Below are positions 35,274-44,526 of a stretch of DNA of 45,755 nt, one piece after another. The stretch comes from Chitinophaga pinensis (GTDB taxonomy: Bacteria > Pseudomonadota > Gammaproteobacteria > Burkholderiales > Burkholderiaceae_C). The stretch is taken from the NCBI GenBank assembly GCA_943326015.2, contig CALPRQ020000030.1, positions 1-45,755 of the forward strand, read 5' to 3'. The position numbers were made by a program, and so were the translations under genes. Below the pieces are notes generated by a model. The model had not been told where the DNA came from. It searched no databases and saw only the letters and a program-made list of their open reading frames with translations. How positions within the stretch are numbered: position 1 is the stretch's first letter; every line of letters starts with the position of its first letter.

Positions 35274-35296
35274 GCGCTACCCGCTGCGGGTAGCGC
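35274..35296. promoter_or_regulatory. Perfect 11-bp inverted repeat upstream of galU
   Basis: GCGCTACCCGC-T-GCGGGTAGCGC is a perfect palindrome with a single central base, 57 bases before the galU start. There is no T-run, so it is not a standard terminator. It could be an operator or a leader hairpin in the galU transcript. Confidence 0.4.
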
Positions 35297-35353
35297 GCGA
35301 ACGAACAGTGCATGCAGCATATCGTCACAATCATTTTTCTCAAACTACGCCCC

Positions 35354-36226
35354 ATGACTGCTCCGATTCGCAAGGCCGTGTTCCCGATCGCCGGCCTCGG
35401 CACCCGCTTCCTGCCCGCCACCAAGGCCAGCGCCAAGGAAATGCTGCCCGTGGTCGACAAGCCCCTGATCCAGTACGCGGTCGAGGAAGCCTATGCCGCC
35501 GGCATCCGCCAGATGATCTTCGTCACTGGCCGCACCAAGCGCAGCGTCGAGGACCATTTCGACACCGCCTACGAGCTCGAAAGCGAGCTCGAGGCCGCTG
35601 GCAAGAAGGAACTGCTCGCGGTGGCGCGCTCCATCGCCCCGGCCGACATGAGCTGCGTCTTCGTGCGTCAGCACCGCGCGCTGGGCCTGGGCCACGCCGT
35701 GCTGTGTGCCAAGAACCTGGTCGGCAACGAGGCCTTCGCCGTGCTGCTGGCCGATGACCTGATGGTCGGCGAGCCGCCCATCATGGCGCAGATGGTCCAG
35801 CAGTACGCCGACTGGCGTGCCAGCCTGCTGGCCGTGCAGGACGTGCCGCGCGAGCACACCAGGCGCTACGGCATCGTCTCGGGCACGGTGATCAACGACT
35901 GCCTGACCGATGTCAGCGGCATCGTCGAGAAGCCGGCCCCGGAGGTCGCGCCCACCACGCTGGCGGTAGCCGGTCGCTACATCCTGACGCCAGGCATCTT
36001 CAAGGAGCTTGAGAACCTGCCGCGCGGCGTCGGCGGCGAAATCCAGCTGACCGATGGCATCGCGCAACTGCTGCGGCGCGAGAAGGTGTTCGCCTATCGC
36101 TATGCCGGCACGCGCTACGACTGCGGCAGCAAGCTCGGTTTCCTGCAGGCGACGGTCGATCTGGGCCGTCGTCATGCCGAAGTCGGTGCCGACTTCTCTG
36201 ATTGGCTGGACCAGAAGACCAACTGA
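35354..36226 (+). CDS. galU: UTP-glucose-1-phosphate uridylyltransferase
   Basis: Makes UDP-glucose from UTP and glucose-1-phosphate, the precursor for lipopolysaccharide core, exopolysaccharide and trehalose. 290 residues, the usual GalU length. Nucleotide-binding start [20 protein letters not shown], then [24 protein letters not shown], the metal-binding [17 protein letters not shown] and [12 protein letters not shown]. The ATG gives [14 protein letters not shown], the family N-terminus. It is monocistronic by position; 172 bases follow before groEL, with no clear terminator. Confidence 0.96.
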   Translation: MTAPIRKAVFPIAGLGTRFLPATKASAKEMLPVVDKPLIQYAVEEAYAAGIRQMIFVTGRTKRSVEDHFDTAYELESELEAAGKKELLAVARSIAPADMSCVFVRQHRALGLGHAVLCAKNLVGNEAFAVLLADDLMVGEPPIMAQMVQQYADWRASLLAVQDVPREHTRRYGIVSGTVINDCLTDVSGIVEKPAPEVAPTTLAVAGRYILTPGIFKELENLPRGVGGEIQLTDGIAQLLRREKVFAYRYAGTRYDCGSKLGFLQATVDLGRRHAEVGADFSDWLDQKTN

Positions 36227-36398
36227 AGCCTGACTCGATCGCTGCCCGGCCGCGGCCGACGACCCGTTTCCGAGCCACGCTCGAACAACGGTCGCCCGGC
36301 GTGCTGGTCGGACTCCCTGCTGACCTGGGCCTCGCGCCAGGCTTGACGCATCGCACCAGCCAACGCCAAGATAGATGCTCAAGAACAGGGGGGAGCCG

Positions 36399-38030
36399 AT
36401 GGCAGCCAAGCAGATCATCTTTCACGACAACGCGCGCGCCAAGATCCGGCGCGGCGTTGACACGCTGGCCGAGGCCGTCAAGGTCACGCTGGGCCCGCGC
36501 GGACGCACCGTCATCCTCGAGCGCGAATTCGGCCCGCCGCAGATCGTCAACTCGGGCGTGCTGGTCGCCAAGTCGATCGAGCTGGAAGACCGGTTCGAGA
36601 ACATGGGCGCACAGTTGCTGCGCGAGGTTGCTGCCCGCACCTCCGAAATGGCGGGCGACGGCACCACCACGGCTACCGTGCTCGCGCACAGCATGATCCA
36701 CGAGGGCCTGCGCTATCTCGCGGGCGGCATGAACCCGATGGAGCTCAAACGTGGCATGGAGCAGGCCACGACCGCCGTCGTCGCCGAGCTGAAGGCCATG
36801 GCTCGTCCCTGCGCGACCTCACAGGAAATCGCCCATGTCGCCGCCATCTCGGCCAACAACGACCCGTCGATCGGCGAGCTGCTCGCTGGCGCGATCGACC
36901 GGGTCGGTCGCGAGGGCGCGATCTCGATCGAGGACGGCTCCGGCCTTGAAAGCGTGCTCGAGGTGGTCGAGGGCCTGCAGTTCGACCGTGGCTGGCTATC
37001 GCCCTACTTCATCAACAACACGGAGCGCCAATCCGCCTTGCACGAGGATGCCGCCATCCTGCTGTGCGACGGCAAGCTGTCGTCGCTGAAAGATCTGCTG
37101 CCGCTGCTGGAGCAAGTCGTACAGGCTGGCCGCCCGCTGCTGGTGATCGCGGAAGAGGTGGACAACGATACGCTGGCCGCGCTGGTCATCAACAGCCTGC
37201 GCGGCTCGCTCAAGGCCTGCGCGGTCAGGGCGCCGGGCTTCGGTGACCGCCGTCGTGCGATGCTGCAGGACATCGCGATCCTGACCGGCGGCAAGCTCGT
37301 CAGCGAAGCAGTCGGGCTGCCGCTGGCCAAGGTCGGACTGGCCGATCTCGGCCGCGCCAGGCGGATCGAAATCGGCAAGGAAAGCACCACGCTGATCGAC
37401 GGCGGCGGCGAGCCCCCAGCCATACAGGAGCGCATCGCGCAGATCCGCCGCGAGCGCGAAACCGCCAGCAGCGACTACGAGCGCGAGCAACTGGCAGAGC
37501 GGGCTGCCAAGCTCGCCGGCGGCGTGGCGCTGATCAAGGTCGGCGCCGCCACCGAGACCGAGCTCAAGGAACGCAAGATACGGGTCGAGGACGCGCTGCA
37601 CGCCACCCGGGCGGCGGTGGAGGAAGGCATAGTCCCGGGCGGCGGCGTCGCGCTGCTGCGCGCGCGCCGCGTGCTGCAGTCGCTCGAAGGCCAGACGCTG
37701 GACCAGAGCTCGGGCATCCGGCTGGTCGCGCGTGCGCTGGAGGAGCCGCTGCGCCGCATCGTGGGCAACGCGGGTGACGAGCCCTCGGTCGTGCTCAACC
37801 GGGTCGATGCGACCGAGGAGATCGCGCAGGGCTACAACGCGGCCACGCGCGAATATGGCGACCTGCTGCAGATGGGCGTGGTCGATCCGGCCAAGGTCAC
37901 AAGGCTGGCGCTGCAGAACGCGGCATCGATCGCGAGCCTGATCCTGAGCACCGACTGCCTGATCGCCTCGCTGCCAGCGCCGACTCCGACTCTGGCCAAC
38001 AGCGCGGCGCCGGAGCCGGACTACCTTTAG
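36399..38030 (+). CDS. Divergent solitary GroEL-type chaperonin lacking Asp52
   Basis: Group I chaperonin of 543 residues, colinear with E. coli GroEL almost without gaps. ATP-site motifs [17 protein letters not shown] and the catalytic Asp in [16 protein letters not shown] are kept. The other catalytic acid, Asp52, is Ser (VNSG in place of TKDG), and Lys51 is Asn. Apical substrate residues are partly changed (GWLSPYF for GYLSPYF). The C-terminus ends [14 protein letters not shown] instead of Gly-Gly-Met repeats. There is no groES upstream and no CIRCE element; a strong AGGGGGGAG site precedes the ATG. It is therefore probably a specialised second chaperonin, with ATP hydrolysis expected to be slowed, working with GroES encoded elsewhere or without it. 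Confidence 0.93.
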   Translation: MAAKQIIFHDNARAKIRRGVDTLAEAVKVTLGPRGRTVILEREFGPPQIVNSGVLVAKSIELEDRFENMGAQLLREVAARTSEMAGDGTTTATVLAHSMIHEGLRYLAGGMNPMELKRGMEQATTAVVAELKAMARPCATSQEIAHVAAISANNDPSIGELLAGAIDRVGREGAISIEDGSGLESVLEVVEGLQFDRGWLSPYFINNTERQSALHEDAAILLCDGKLSSLKDLLPLLEQVVQAGRPLLVIAEEVDNDTLAALVINSLRGSLKACAVRAPGFGDRRRAMLQDIAILTGGKLVSEAVGLPLAKVGLADLGRARRIEIGKESTTLIDGGGEPPAIQERIAQIRRERETASSDYEREQLAERAAKLAGGVALIKVGAATETELKERKIRVEDALHATRAAVEEGIVPGGGVALLRARRVLQSLEGQTLDQSSGIRLVARALEEPLRRIVGNAGDEPSVVLNRVDATEEIAQGYNAATREYGDLLQMGVVDPAKVTRLALQNAASIASLILSTDCLIASLPAPTPTLANSAAPEPDYL

Positions 38031-38476
38031 GTCGCTGCCGCCGCGTCGTGGCGCTTGAGGCGGTGTCCTTGCGCGGTGTAGACGCGCCAGCGTCGGCGCG
38101 CGGCATCGCGGCCGGGCTCATCGAGCCCCACGACCTCGACCACCTTGCGGTAACCCTCGTAGGCCGGCGGCAAATCGGTCAGGGGCAAGGCATTGACCAG
38201 CACCTGCGCGCCTGGCCATTCGACGGCCCGGTCCGCGATCAGGATCGGCGAATGCGCCTGAACCAGACTCCCGCTGTCCCAGGCCGCGTGCGCGATGAAC
38301 TCCTCGGCCGAAAAGGTCCAGAGCGCCAAGTCGAGCTCGCGCGCGAGCTCGGAGGGCACACAGACCAGCGCGCTCATGCCCGCTTGCTGCACCTTGCGCA
38401 ACAGTCGGCACAGGTAGCGCAGCGGGTCCGCCACGTTGAAATGAAAGGCCACTTCGGGCACAGCCGCCACGCTCAA
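38027..38476 (-). CDS. holC: DNA polymerase III chi subunit
   Basis: 149-residue HolC, which links the clamp loader to single-strand-binding protein at the replication fork. Typical features: [20 protein letters not shown] at the start, [35 protein letters not shown] and [11 protein letters not shown]. Its stop codon overlaps that of the convergent groEL gene, and its ATG overlaps the pepA stop by four bases, so translation is coupled with pepA. The pepA-holC pair is a common arrangement in Betaproteobacteria. Confidence 0.92.
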   Translation of the reverse strand: MSVAAVPEVAFHFNVADPLRYLCRLLRKVQQAGMSALVCVPSELARELDLALWTFSAEEFIAHAAWDSGSLVQAHSPILIADRAVEWPGAQVLVNALPLTDLPPAYEGYRKVVEVVGLDEPGRDAARRRWRVYTAQGHRLKRHDAAAAT

Positions 38477-40092
38477 GCCTTCTTCCTGGATTTGGTTTTC
38501 GTTACAGTATTGGCGACCTTGTTCAATTTTTCAGACTTCTCCAGCTTGGAGGCCTTGACGTCCTTGCCGGTATTCTTCTGCGCCCCCTTGACCGGCTCGG
38601 CAGCAACGGTATCCATGCGGGCCGGCAGCTCGGCTGCGATGCGCGCTGCCTCATCGACCAGGTACTGCAGCAGCAGGCCGACCGGGCGGCCGGTCGCGCC
38701 CTTGGCCGCGCCGCTTTTCCAGGCCACGCCCGCGATGTCCAGATGGGCCCAGGCCTGCTCGGGCTGGACGAACTTCTGCAGGAACTTGGCCGCCGTCACC
38801 ACGCCGGCCTGGCGCCCGCCGACGTTGCCCATGTCGGCAAAATTGGACTTGAGGCCCTCGGCGTAGTCGTCGTCCAGCGGCAGGCGCCAGCACAGGTCGA
38901 GCGCGGCGTTGCCGGCCTCCTGCAGCTGCTGCGCGAGGTCGTCCTGGTTCGCGAACAGACCGGCGCGCACGCCACCGAGCGCGATCACGCAGGCACCCGT
39001 CAGCGTCGCGATATCGACCAGCGCACGCGGCTCGAAGCGCTGGGCGTAGGTCAGCGCATCGCACAGGATCAGCCGGCCCTCGGCGTCCGTATTGAGCACC
39101 TCGATGGTCTGGCCGCTCATGCTGGTGACCACATCGCCGGGCTTGACGGCACGACCGCTCGGCATGTTCTCGCAGGCCGGGATCAGGCCCACCACGTTGA
39201 GCGCGGGCTTGCATTCAGCCAGCGCGGCGAAGGTGCCCAGCACGCTGGCCGCGCCACCCATGTCGAACTTCATCTCGTCCATCTCGGCAGCCGGCTTAAT
39301 CGAGATGCCACCGGTATCGAAGGTGATGCCCTTGCCGACCAGCACCACTGGCGCCACAGACTTCGGCGCGCCCTGGTACTTCAGCACGATGAAGCGCAGT
39401 GGTTCGTCCGACCCCTGAGCCACCGCCAGGAAAGCGCCCATGCCCAGCTTCTCGACCTCGGACGGGCCCAACACCTCGCAGCTCAGGTGCGGCTTCCTGG
39501 CCAGTTGCTGGGCCGCTTCGGCCAGCAGCTTGGGGGTAGCGTGATTGGCCGGCCGGTTGGCCCATTCCTTGGCCAGCTCGATGCCGCGCACCGTCGCGCA
39601 GCCCAGCTCGAAGCCCGAGCGCACGACACCGGCATCGGTCACGCCGATGTCGACGCGGCGGATGAGGCGCGGCTGCGGCACGCTCTTGGTGGCCGTGTAG
39701 GCATAGCTGCCCTCGGCCACCGCCTGCACCAGCGCGTTGACCGAAGCCACATCCAGCGAGCCGGCGTAGAGGCCCAGGCTCTTGACCTTGGCGCCCTTGA
39801 GTGCGGCCATGGCGGCCAGCATGACCTTGCGCGACTGGGCAGCCGATCCGTCACCGGCACGCGCGAACACCAGGCGGCGCGCCGCCACGCCAGGCAGTCC
39901 ATAAGCTTGCAACAGCTTGGCCGTGCCCTCTTCCAGGTCCTTGGCCGCGATGGCGGACTGGACCCAGACGCTGACCGGATCTTGCGCGTGGCGGCTGGCT
40001 GCCAGCACCTCGTCAGGGCACAGCACCAGCAGCGCATCGACTTCCCATTCGGCCGTCTGGGCCAGGCTCACGGACTTGAGTTCGAAGTTCAT
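38473..40092 (-). CDS. pepA: Leucyl aminopeptidase PepA with Lys-rich tail
   Basis: Hexameric manganese/zinc M17 aminopeptidase removing N-terminal residues from peptides; 539 residues. The metal and catalytic signatures are intact: VGKGITFDTGGISIKPAAEM, DMGGAASVLGTF and NTDAEGRLILCDALTYA. The last about 38 residues (VKGAQKNTGKDVKASKLEKS and onward) form a lysine-rich, probably disordered extension not usual for PepA. The start MNFELKSVSLAQ matches the family; the reading frame is open 53 codons upstream into lptF, which is not coding on this strand. It is divergent from lptF by only 28 bases, so the promoters overlap coding DNA. Confidence 0.94.
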   Translation of the reverse strand: MNFELKSVSLAQTAEWEVDALLVLCPDEVLAASRHAQDPVSVWVQSAIAAKDLEEGTAKLLQAYGLPGVAARRLVFARAGDGSAAQSRKVMLAAMAALKGAKVKSLGLYAGSLDVASVNALVQAVAEGSYAYTATKSVPQPRLIRRVDIGVTDAGVVRSGFELGCATVRGIELAKEWANRPANHATPKLLAEAAQQLARKPHLSCEVLGPSEVEKLGMGAFLAVAQGSDEPLRFIVLKYQGAPKSVAPVVLVGKGITFDTGGISIKPAAEMDEMKFDMGGAASVLGTFAALAECKPALNVVGLIPACENMPSGRAVKPGDVVTSMSGQTIEVLNTDAEGRLILCDALTYAQRFEPRALVDIATLTGACVIALGGVRAGLFANQDDLAQQLQEAGNAALDLCWRLPLDDDYAEGLKSNFADMGNVGGRQAGVVTAAKFLQKFVQPEQAWAHLDIAGVAWKSGAAKGATGRPVGLLLQYLVDEAARIAAELPARMDTVAAEPVKGAQKNTGKDVKASKLEKSEKLNKVANTVTKTKSRKKA

Positions 40093-40120
40093 AATGTCGG
40101 CTCTAGTAAAAATCCTGCTG

Positions 40121-41233
40121 ATGTTATTCCATTCTTCTATCAGGCGAGAGCTCGCGCGCAGCTTCGGCGCCAATCTGCTGGTGCTGTTCACCATCGTGCT
40201 GACCATGCTGCTGATCCGCACGCTGGGCATGGCGAGCAAGGGCAGCGTCAACCCGCAGGAAATCCTGCTGGTACTGACCTACAGCGTGATGGCGCAGATG
40301 CCGATCGTGCTGACGATCGCGTTGTTCGTTGCCATCGTCTCGACACTGTCGCGCATGTACGCCGACAGCGAGATGTTCATCTGGTTCTCGGCCGGCCGCG
40401 GACTGGCCGACTTCCTGCCGCCCATCCTGCGTTTTGCCTGGCCGGTGCTGGCCGCTGTCGCGCTGCTGGTCGCCTTCGCCTGGCCCTGGGCCAACAAGCA
40501 GACCGAGCTGCTGCGCATCCGCTACGAGCAGCGCGGCGACCTGGAGCGGGTCAGTCCGGGCCAGTTCATGGAGTCCTCGGGCGGACGGCGCGTCTTCTTC
40601 ATCGACCGCGACACCGAGGGCGGCAAGCAGGGCCGCAATGTCTTCATCGCCGACACCGGCCCCGACGGGCGCGAGACGGTCACTTCGGCGCAGGCGGGCC
40701 GGATCGAGTGGATCGGGCAGGACCAGTACCTGATGCTGGAGCGCGGACAGCGGCTTGAACTGCCGTCCGCCGCACAAGCCGATGGCATGATCCGGGTCAG
40801 TGAATTCGAGAACTACGGCATCCGCATCGGCGGCACGGGGAGCGCCGGCGGTCAGACCGCCAAGCTCAAGGCCCAGCCGACGCTGGAACTGCTGCGCGAG
40901 CCCACGCGCGCGGCACTGGGCGAGCTGTCCTGGCGCATCGGCATGGCGATCACGGCCTTCAATTTCGTGTTGATCGCGGTGGCTGTCTCGGTCTCCAACC
41001 CGCGCGCCGGGCGCAGCGGCAACCTGGTCTTTCTGCTCTTCAGCTTCGTGCTCTACTACAACCTCGTCAACCTCGGCACCGGCTGGATTGCAGCCGGCAA
41101 GTTCAACTGGCTGGGCTACATGATAACCATCCACGGCGGCGTGCTGGCGACCACCCTGGCCTGGCTGGCCAAGCGCCATTACAACTGGCGACTGTGGCCG
41201 CAACGCCGCGCGGCCGTGGGGGTAGCGGCATGA
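40121..41233 (+). CDS. lptF: LPS export permease LptF
   Basis: Inner-membrane half of the LptBFG transporter that extracts lipopolysaccharide for the outer membrane. 370 residues: three N-terminal helices (LLVLFTIVLTMLLIRTLG; MPIVLTIALFVAIVS), a periplasmic beta-jellyroll (about 130-265), three C-terminal helices (FNFVLIAVAVSVSNPRAGRS, LVFLLFSFVLYYNLVN). The ATG giving MLFHSSIRRELARSFG is the standard LptF start; an ATG nine codons earlier is possible. Its stop overlaps the lptG start (ATGA). Confidence 0.95.
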   Translation: MLFHSSIRRELARSFGANLLVLFTIVLTMLLIRTLGMASKGSVNPQEILLVLTYSVMAQMPIVLTIALFVAIVSTLSRMYADSEMFIWFSAGRGLADFLPPILRFAWPVLAAVALLVAFAWPWANKQTELLRIRYEQRGDLERVSPGQFMESSGGRRVFFIDRDTEGGKQGRNVFIADTGPDGRETVTSAQAGRIEWIGQDQYLMLERGQRLELPSAAQADGMIRVSEFENYGIRIGGTGSAGGQTAKLKAQPTLELLREPTRAALGELSWRIGMAITAFNFVLIAVAVSVSNPRAGRSGNLVFLLFSFVLYYNLVNLGTGWIAAGKFNWLGYMITIHGGVLATTLAWLAKRHYNWRLWPQRRAAVGVAA

Positions 41234-42345
41234 GGACGCTGCGCCGCCTGATCTACGGCGAGATCCTGGTCGCTGTCCTGTTCGTGCTGCTGGCCTTCCT
41301 GGCGCTGTTCTCCTTTTTCGACCTGCTCGACGAACTGCCCGCGCTGGGCCGTGCCTCGCCGCTGGACCCCGCGCGCATTTACGCCTTGCCGCAGGCCCTG
41401 GCCTTCGTCGCGCTGCAGCTGCCAACCCGGATCTACGAGCTGCTGCCGATCGCGGTGCTGATCGGCAGCGTCTTCGTGCTGGTGCGGCTGGCGCAGAGCT
41501 CGGAGTTCACCATCCTGCGCACCAGCGGCCTGGGGCCCGGACGCGCGCTGCGCACCCTGCTGGCGCTCGGTGCCGGCTTCGTGCTGCTGACTTTCACGGT
41601 CGGCGACTATGTCGCGCCGCTGGCCGGCAAGACCGCCCAGCTGCTCAAGGGCCATTACCAGGGCCGCACCAGCCTGGGTCGCACCGGCGCCTGGCTCAAG
41701 GAACGCTCGGACGACAGCCAGTTCTCGGTCAACGTGGGCGCGCTCGCTGCCGACGGCAAGTTGCAGGAGGTGCGCATCTTCGAGTTCGGCGCGGATGGTA
41801 AGCTGCGCGGCACCTTGAGCGCCGAACGGGGCCATGTCACATCCGCTGGCCATTGGCAGCTCGAGCAGGTCCAGCGCCGGGTCTTCGACACCGACGCAGG
41901 TCAGGCCCATGTCCAGCGCGAGTTCCTGCCGCAATATGCCTGGCAGACCGGGCTCAGCGCCGAGATGGTATCGGTCGCGCTGCTCAAGCCCGAGCGCATG
42001 GCCACGCTCGACCTGTTCCGCTATGTGCGTCATCTGGAGGCCACCGGCCAGAGCGCGCAGCGCTACGAGATCGAGTTCTGGCGCAAGCTGTTCTATCCGC
42101 TCAGCTGCCTGGTGATGGTGGTGCTCGCGCTGCCCTTTGCCTACCTGCATTTCCGCTCCGGCGGGGTGGCGGGCTATGTCTTTCTGGGCGTGATGCTGGG
42201 CATCAGCTTCTTCCTGCTCAGCAATGTGTTCGGCTATATCGGCAACCTGCGCGCCTGGGCACCCTGGCTGGTGGCCGCTGCGCCGTCGCTGCTCTACTCG
42301 CTCGTCTCGCTGGGCGCCTTCGGCTGGCTGGTGCTGCGGCACTAG
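41230..42345 (+). CDS. lptG: LPS export permease LptG
   Basis: Partner permease of LptF, 371 residues, same YjgP/YjgQ fold: N-terminal helices (AVLFVLLAFLALFSFFDLLD; PIAVLIGSVFVLVRLAQSSE), a periplasmic domain with DEL and GRTSLGRTGAWLKE, and C-terminal helices (LFYPLSCLVMVVLALPFAYL; FLGVMLGISFFLLSNVFGYI). The ATG overlaps the lptF stop, which implies coupled translation and equal stoichiometry. Confidence 0.95.
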   Translation: MRTLRRLIYGEILVAVLFVLLAFLALFSFFDLLDELPALGRASPLDPARIYALPQALAFVALQLPTRIYELLPIAVLIGSVFVLVRLAQSSEFTILRTSGLGPGRALRTLLALGAGFVLLTFTVGDYVAPLAGKTAQLLKGHYQGRTSLGRTGAWLKERSDDSQFSVNVGALAADGKLQEVRIFEFGADGKLRGTLSAERGHVTSAGHWQLEQVQRRVFDTDAGQAHVQREFLPQYAWQTGLSAEMVSVALLKPERMATLDLFRYVRHLEATGQSAQRYEIEFWRKLFYPLSCLVMVVLALPFAYLHFRSGGVAGYVFLGVMLGISFFLLSNVFGYIGNLRAWAPWLVAAAPSLLYSLVSLGAFGWLVLRH

Positions 42346-42397
42346 CCAACAGCATCTCCGTCCCTTGGCGCCGCCACTCAACAGAATCCAGACCCCC

Positions 42398-42760
42398 ATG
42401 CTCGCCATTCTCATCTTTGCCCACGGCTCGCGCGACCCGCTCTGGCGCGCGCCGGTCGAGGCGGTCGCCCATGCCGTCAGCGCCCAGGCCCCGGACGTCC
42501 ATGTCGGCTGTGCCTACCTCGAACTCTGCACCCCCGAGCTGCCCGAGGCCGCCGCGCAGGCCATCGAAGCCGGCGCGACCGAGGTGCGCGTGCTGCCGCT
42601 CTTCTTCGGCATGGGCAAGCACGCGCGCGAAGACCTGCCCGTGCTGATGGAGCAGTTGCGCCAGGCTTACCCGGCGGTGAAGTTCCTGCAGCTGCCCACG
42701 GCCGGCGAGCAACCGCGCCTGACCGCACTGCTGGCCGAGCTGGCGCTGGAAGCCGCATGA
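42398..42760 (+). CDS. cbiX: CbiX/SirB-type small chelatase
   Basis: 120-residue single-domain class II chelatase that would insert cobalt or iron (or nickel) into sirohydrochlorin, working as a homodimer. FAHGSRDPLW holds the metal-binding His9, and VLPLFFGMGKHAREDLP the second His. Its stop overlaps the start of the CysB-type regulator, in keeping with sirohaem supply for sulfite reductase. The metal cannot be settled from sequence. Confidence 0.9.
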   Translation: MLAILIFAHGSRDPLWRAPVEAVAHAVSAQAPDVHVGCAYLELCTPELPEAAAQAIEAGATEVRVLPLFFGMGKHAREDLPVLMEQLRQAYPAVKFLQLPTAGEQPRLTALLAELALEAA

Positions 42761-43701
42761 ACCTGCATCAGTTCCGCTTCGTCCAGGAGGCCGTGCGCCG
42801 CAACCTCAACCTGACCGAGGCGGCCAAGGCGCTGCACACCTCGCAGCCCGGGGTCTCGAAGGCGATCATCGAACTCGAGGACGAGCTGGGCATCGAGATC
42901 TTCTCGCGCCACGGCAAGCGCATCAAGCGGGTGACCGAACCCGGCCAGCATGTGCTCAAAAGCATCGACATCATCCTGCGCGAGGTCAACAACCTCAAGC
43001 GCATCGGCGAACAGTTCTCGGCGCAGGACAGCGGCAACCTGAGCATCGCCACCACCCACACCCAGGCCCGCTACGTGCTGCCCGGGCCGGTGGCCAAGCT
43101 GCGCATCGCCTACCCCAAGGTCGGCATCAGCCTGCACCAGGGCTCGCCCGACCAGGTCGCGCGCATGCTGCTCGACGAGACGGCAGAGATCGGCATCGCG
43201 ACCGAGTCGCTGGGCCAGTATGAGGATCTCGTCACCCTGCCCTGCTACGACTGGCAGCATGTACTGGTGCTGCCGTTCGGCCATCCGCTACTGGAGAAGG
43301 ACCGCATCAGCCTGGAGGACCTGGCCAGGCAGCCGCTGATCACCTATCACCCGACCTTCACCGGCCGCACCCGGATCGACCAGGCCTTCGCGCAGCGTCA
43401 CCTCACGCCCAATGTGGTGCTCGATGCGATCGACTCCGACGTGATCAAGACCTATGTCAAGCTCGGCATGGGCGTGGGCATAGTCGCCGAGATGGCCATG
43501 CAGGGCGATGAGCGCAGCCCCGACCTGGTCGCGCGCCCGGCCGGCCACCTGTTCGGCCAGAACGTCGCACGCGTGGCCTTCAAGCGCGGAGCCTACCTGC
43601 GCCTGTTCGTGCTCAAGTTCGCCGAGTTCCTGAGCGAGCGGCTCAGCCGCGACCTGATCGCGAAGGCGATGCAAGGCCATGGCGCCGATTACGAGATGTG
43701 A
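42757..43701 (+). CDS. cysB: CysB-family LysR transcriptional regulator
   Basis: LysR-type activator of sulfate assimilation and cysteine synthesis, 314 residues. Winged-helix domain: MNLHQFRFVQEAVRRNLNLT, TSQPGVSKAIIELEDELGIE. Effector domain: TTHTQARYVLPGPVAKLR, TESLGQYEDLVTLPCYDWQH, TYHPTFTGRTRIDQAF. These are CysB/Cbl-specific sequences. Coupled to cbiX by a four-base overlap. The inducer is expected to be O-acetyl-serine by family knowledge. Confidence 0.95.
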   Translation: MNLHQFRFVQEAVRRNLNLTEAAKALHTSQPGVSKAIIELEDELGIEIFSRHGKRIKRVTEPGQHVLKSIDIILREVNNLKRIGEQFSAQDSGNLSIATTHTQARYVLPGPVAKLRIAYPKVGISLHQGSPDQVARMLLDETAEIGIATESLGQYEDLVTLPCYDWQHVLVLPFGHPLLEKDRISLEDLARQPLITYHPTFTGRTRIDQAFAQRHLTPNVVLDAIDSDVIKTYVKLGMGVGIVAEMAMQGDERSPDLVARPAGHLFGQNVARVAFKRGAYLRLFVLKFAEFLSERLSRDLIAKAMQGHGADYEM

Positions 43702-43749
43702 GGCCAGGGCAGCGGATCGACCGAGCGCTGACTTTGAACGGGCTGTTGG

Positions 43750-44493
43750 ATGAGCACGGATCGCTTGCGAGACCCGCTGGTTGCCTATTTCTGGAGCGGA
43801 GATGCGATCCGGAGCCGATCCGTCAGCGAGGTCGTGCTGACCGGCCTGCTGGACCTGCCCGCGCCCACGGCCCGGCTGAGCGCCGATTGGCAGCGGGAAA
43901 CCTTGCGCCTGGGCCTGGAAGCGGGCGACGTCGAACCCCTGTCGCTGGCCAGGTCGCGGACGCGCTGGCCGGACTACCGGCAATGCATTCAGGTGATGAA
44001 CGAGTGGATCGGCTCGCTCGGTCTGCATGGGATGCTCGACGCCTCCGAACTGGCCTTGATGGCCTGCCGTGGCGCGCGCTACCACCATGACGCAGCACAA
44101 TATGGCGCAGCAGCCTTCTGCAATCTGTTCCTGAGCGAGGACCGGGGGCAGGACCTGCATTTTCCCGCCACCGGGCAGCGCATTCCTCTGACCAGGGGCA
44201 GGACGGTGATATTCGATACGGCGCAGCCGCATGCCGTGATCGGGCGCCACGGCACGGGCTTCGACCCGGACGACTTCCCGGCCGAGCCGGACTGCAGCCA
44301 GATCTTCCTGAGCTGGGAGCTGCCGATCGAGCAAGCCGAGCTCGCGCGCGCACTGCGGATAGCCTTCGACATCGACCCGGCAGGCGCCAGACAACTGGAC
44401 CAGGAGCAGGTCTGGATCGACGGCGCCCCGGCCAGCCCCTGCCCGGATTCGGGTCGGTGGCTCAGGGGCGGCGGTCAGAAATCGTCCGGATAG
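43750..44493 (+). CDS. 2-oxoglutarate/Fe(II) oxygenase-like protein
   Basis: 247-residue soluble protein not assignable to a named family. A jelly-roll iron site is suggested by His112-x-Asp114 (YHHDAAQYG) and His161 (DTAQPHAVIG) with a nearby Arg166, at the spacing of 2OG-Fe(II) dioxygenases; HFPATGQRIPLTRGRTVIFD is the strand pair expected between the ligands. Starts 49 bases after cysB, possibly in the same transcript. Substrate unknown. Confidence 0.7.
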   Translation: MSTDRLRDPLVAYFWSGDAIRSRSVSEVVLTGLLDLPAPTARLSADWQRETLRLGLEAGDVEPLSLARSRTRWPDYRQCIQVMNEWIGSLGLHGMLDASELALMACRGARYHHDAAQYGAAAFCNLFLSEDRGQDLHFPATGQRIPLTRGRTVIFDTAQPHAVIGRHGTGFDPDDFPAEPDCSQIFLSWELPIEQAELARALRIAFDIDPAGARQLDQEQVWIDGAPASPCPDSGRWLRGGGQKSSG

Positions 44494-44504
44494 CTCGACG
44501 GGAA

Positions 44505-44520
44505 GCGGCCAGCCGGCCGC
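44505..44520. terminator. Hairpin between convergent genes
   Basis: GCGGCC-AGCC-GGCCGC is a perfect 6-bp stem and 4-base loop, 6 bases after the end of the RTX gene (minus strand) and 11 after the oxygenase gene. Only a short TTCCC follows on the minus strand. Probable weak bidirectional terminator. Confidence 0.35.
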
Positions 44521-44526
44521 CCCGCG

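Noticed and set aside
36227-36398. CIRCE element or heat-shock promoter before the groEL paralogue
   Set aside because: No TTAGCACTC-type repeat was found, and the TTGACG at about 36342 has no properly spaced -10.
40093-40251. 53-codon N-terminal extension of pepA
   Set aside because: Antisense to the first helices of lptF; the family start MNFELKS lies downstream.
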